From JBDKTK01 sp039680225 (GTDB lineage: Bacteria; Desulfobacterota; Syntrophia; Syntrophales; UBA4778): 16,248 nucleotides of DNA. The notes beneath the pieces were generated by a model, which saw only the letters and a list, made by a program, of their open reading frames with translations, was not told the origin of the DNA and did no database searches. The stretch spans positions 1 through 16,248 of the forward strand of contig JBDKTK010000324.1 in NCBI GenBank assembly GCA_039680225.1. Reading direction: 5' to 3'. Below are positions 14,852-16,248 of the stretch, piece after piece (position 1 is the first letter of the stretch; each line of letters begins with the position of its first letter). Position numbers and translations under genes: made by a program.

Positions 14852-15403
14852 ATGCCTCTGAAAATAACCGCATCGGAAAACAGGCTCCGGCAGGAAATAG
14901 AGCTGGCCTGCGGGGTCGACCTCGACCTTTGCTACGAATGCGGCAAATGTTCCGGCGGCTGCCCGACGGGGCACCACTTCGATTTCACCCCGCGCAAGAT
15001 CATCCAGATGATCAGGCTGGGAGATGTCGAATTTATTGAAGCGAAACTCCTGCAAATGGACGCCCTCTCCATTTGCGTTTCCTGCCGGCTGTGCCTGGAA
15101 CGCTGCCCTTCCGGGATAGACACTCCGAAAATTATAGATTACCTGAGGGAAGCGGCGGTCAAGCGTGAAATCGCCCCGAAGCGGCCCGCTGTGGACCTGT
15201 TCAACAGGCTCTTCCTGGGCGAGATCGCCCGGCGGGGCCGCGTCTCCGAGCTTTTCCTCCTCATCCGGTACAAGGTCAAAACAGGCAACCTGTGGTCCGA
15301 TTTCGGCACCGGCATCCGCCTGTTCTTCAAAGGAAAACTCAACCCGTTCACGCCGGGGGTCAAGGCCGGAGATCAAGTTCGAAAGGCCCTGAAGGGATTG
15401 TGA
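14852..15403 (+). CDS. hdrC: Heterodisulfide reductase subunit C-like iron-sulfur protein (second copy)
   Basis: A 183-residue soluble protein with two [4Fe-4S] motifs: CYECGKCSGGCP (Cys 27, 30, 33, 37) and CVSCRLCLERCP (Cys 75, 78, 81, 85). The segment between them, FTPRKIIQMIRLGD, is a strong HdrC signature and is closer to canonical HdrC than the first copy is. Two [4Fe-4S] clusters would relay electrons between an HdrA-type flavoprotein and HdrB. The ATG at 14852 follows GGGAAAGGG. The TGA overlaps the ATG of the next gene (TGATG), showing a coupled C-B pair. No hdrA follows within the window; the partner may be the short HdrA at 8046 or a gene beyond the right edge. Confidence 0.93.
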   Translation: MPLKITASENRLRQEIELACGVDLDLCYECGKCSGGCPTGHHFDFTPRKIIQMIRLGDVEFIEAKLLQMDALSICVSCRLCLERCPSGIDTPKIIDYLREAAVKREIAPKRPAVDLFNRLFLGEIARRGRVSELFLLIRYKVKTGNLWSDFGTGIRLFFKGKLNPFTPGVKAGDQVRKALKGL

Positions 15404-16248
15404 TGGAACTGGCGTATTTCCCCGGATGCTCTCTGCACGGCCTGGCCCGCGAGTACGGCCTGTCCGTAAATGCCGTCTGCAGGCGGCTGGGCATCACGCT
15501 CCGGGAGGTTCCGGACTGGAACTGCTGCGGGGCAAGCGCCGCCCACAGCCGGAACGGCAATGCAGCTTTCCACCTGAGCGCCCGCAACCTGGCCATTGCT
15601 GCCAATTCGGGGTACGGCGGGATTGTCACGGCTTGCGCGGGGTGCTTCAACAGGCTGAAAACTGCCTCTCATGATTTGAACGCGAATGAAAAAATCCGGA
15701 AAGATTTTGAGGAGCAGACGGGGCTTAACATGGGGAGCGCAATCGAGGTAGTTCATTTGCTCCAGGTCTTCTCGAAAAAAGAAATCGCTGCCCGCATAAA
15801 AACGGAAATGAAAAATTCCCTGGGCGGAATCAGGCTGGCGGCTTACTACGGCTGCATGATGGCGCGCCCCGCCGCTGTTATGAAATTCGACGATGCCGAG
15901 CAGCCGCGGATGATGGACATTTTACTGCAATCGCTGGGGGCTGAAATGGTCAATTGGCCGCACAAATCCGAGTGCTGCGGGGGGAGCCTCTCGGCGGCAG
16001 AGCCGGAAATTGCGCTCGAACTTTCGGGAGATGTCCTGGAATCCGCCCGGCAGGCGGGTGCGGAGGCGATAGCGGTCGCCTGCCCGATGTGCCAGGCGAA
16101 CCTTGACCTGCGGCAGAAGGAAATTGAAAAGCGCCGCGGCGCAGTTTTTGGCCTTCCTGTATTTTATTTCACCCAGTTGATGGGACTGGCCCTGGGCTGC
16201 CCCGAAAGGCAGCTGGGTTTCCATCTGCTGATGACCGGCGCGTCAAAT
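15403..16248 (+). CDS. hdrB: Heterodisulfide reductase subunit B-like protein (second copy), 3' end cut by the window
   Basis: The first 282 residues are present and the frame is still open at the right edge. Two CCG domains carry complete cysteine sets. The first is C9, C41-C42, C78 and C81 (C-x31-CC-x35-C-x2-C), starting with the typical FPGCSL. The second has YYGCMM, ECCGGS and CPMC, followed by the usual PVFYFTQLMGLALG helix. HdrB proteins are about 290-320 residues, so only a short tail is missing. It should hold two non-cubane [4Fe-4S] clusters and be the substrate-reducing subunit. The ATG at 15403 overlaps the hdrC stop by one base and follows AAGGGA by six bases. Confidence 0.92.
   Translation, partial: MELAYFPGCSLHGLAREYGLSVNAVCRRLGITLREVPDWNCCGASAAHSRNGNAAFHLSARNLAIAANSGYGGIVTACAGCFNRLKTASHDLNANEKIRKDFEEQTGLNMGSAIEVVHLLQVFSKKEIAARIKTEMKNSLGGIRLAAYYGCMMARPAAVMKFDDAEQPRMMDILLQSLGAEMVNWPHKSECCGGSLSAAEPEIALELSGDVLESARQAGAEAIAVACPMCQANLDLRQKEIEKRRGAVFGLPVFYFTQLMGLALGCPERQLGFHLLMTGASN

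Noticed and set aside
14640..14873. A 78-residue N-terminal extension of the radical SAM protein
   Set aside because: It has no domain, covers the divergent promoter region and overlaps the start of the second hdrC; the ATG at 14639 begins the conserved first strand.

Overview
The window looks like the chromosome of an anaerobic, GC-rich bacterium that respires or cycles electrons through multiheme c-type cytochromes and heterodisulfide-reductase-type (Hdr) complexes. That combination is typical of Desulfobacterota (former Deltaproteobacteria) and related phyla, but no rRNA or other taxonomic marker is present, so the placement is inference. No tRNA, CRISPR array, insertion sequence or phage gene was seen, and no gap between genes exceeds about 215 bases.

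Region 1 (50-4255, minus strand) is a tight three-gene operon. Its order is an 11-heme cytochrome c, then a tandem-rhodanese protein 13 bases downstream, then a 7-heme cytochrome c. The first gene carries an in-frame TGA at codon 59, followed by a hairpin with a GGUC-containing loop at the right distance for a bacterial SECIS. Read through as selenocysteine, it gives one 417-residue exported protein. The signal peptide is entirely before the TGA and 10 of the 11 haems are after it. The gene pair resembles, from memory of the families, ExtKL (a cytochrome annotated as a possible selenoprotein) and ExtH (rhodanese-like) of the Geobacter ext cluster linked to selenite/tellurite reduction. This is the most interesting item in the window.

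Region 2 (4407-6475, plus strand) starts divergently from region 1. It holds a PPC/DUF296-domain protein, an overlapping SPOR-NlpC/P60 cell-wall lipoprotein, an unrecognised 83-residue protein, and a small ABM-type monooxygenase-fold protein.

Region 3 (6507-9059, plus strand) is an overlapping hdrC-hdrB-hdrA operon. The HdrA is short: it has the flavin domain and the C...CxxxCC cluster motif but no ferredoxin domains. A second hdrC-hdrB pair starts at 14852 and runs off the right edge. Two CB pairs plus one short HdrA recall the inventory of sHdr-type complexes, but here they are separated by about 5.8 kb.

Region 4 (9264-14639) separates the two hdr clusters. It holds a 1354-residue membrane hybrid histidine kinase (Cache sensor, five PAS domains, kinase core, receiver) with a recent internal PAS duplication. 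Convergent to it, with a 6-base overlap of the 3' ends, is a B12-binding-type radical SAM protein. Together the window describes redox machinery on both sides of the membrane: exported haem proteins with a sulfur/selenium-handling rhodanese outside, cytoplasmic Hdr modules inside, and a large sensor kinase that could couple expression to an external signal.
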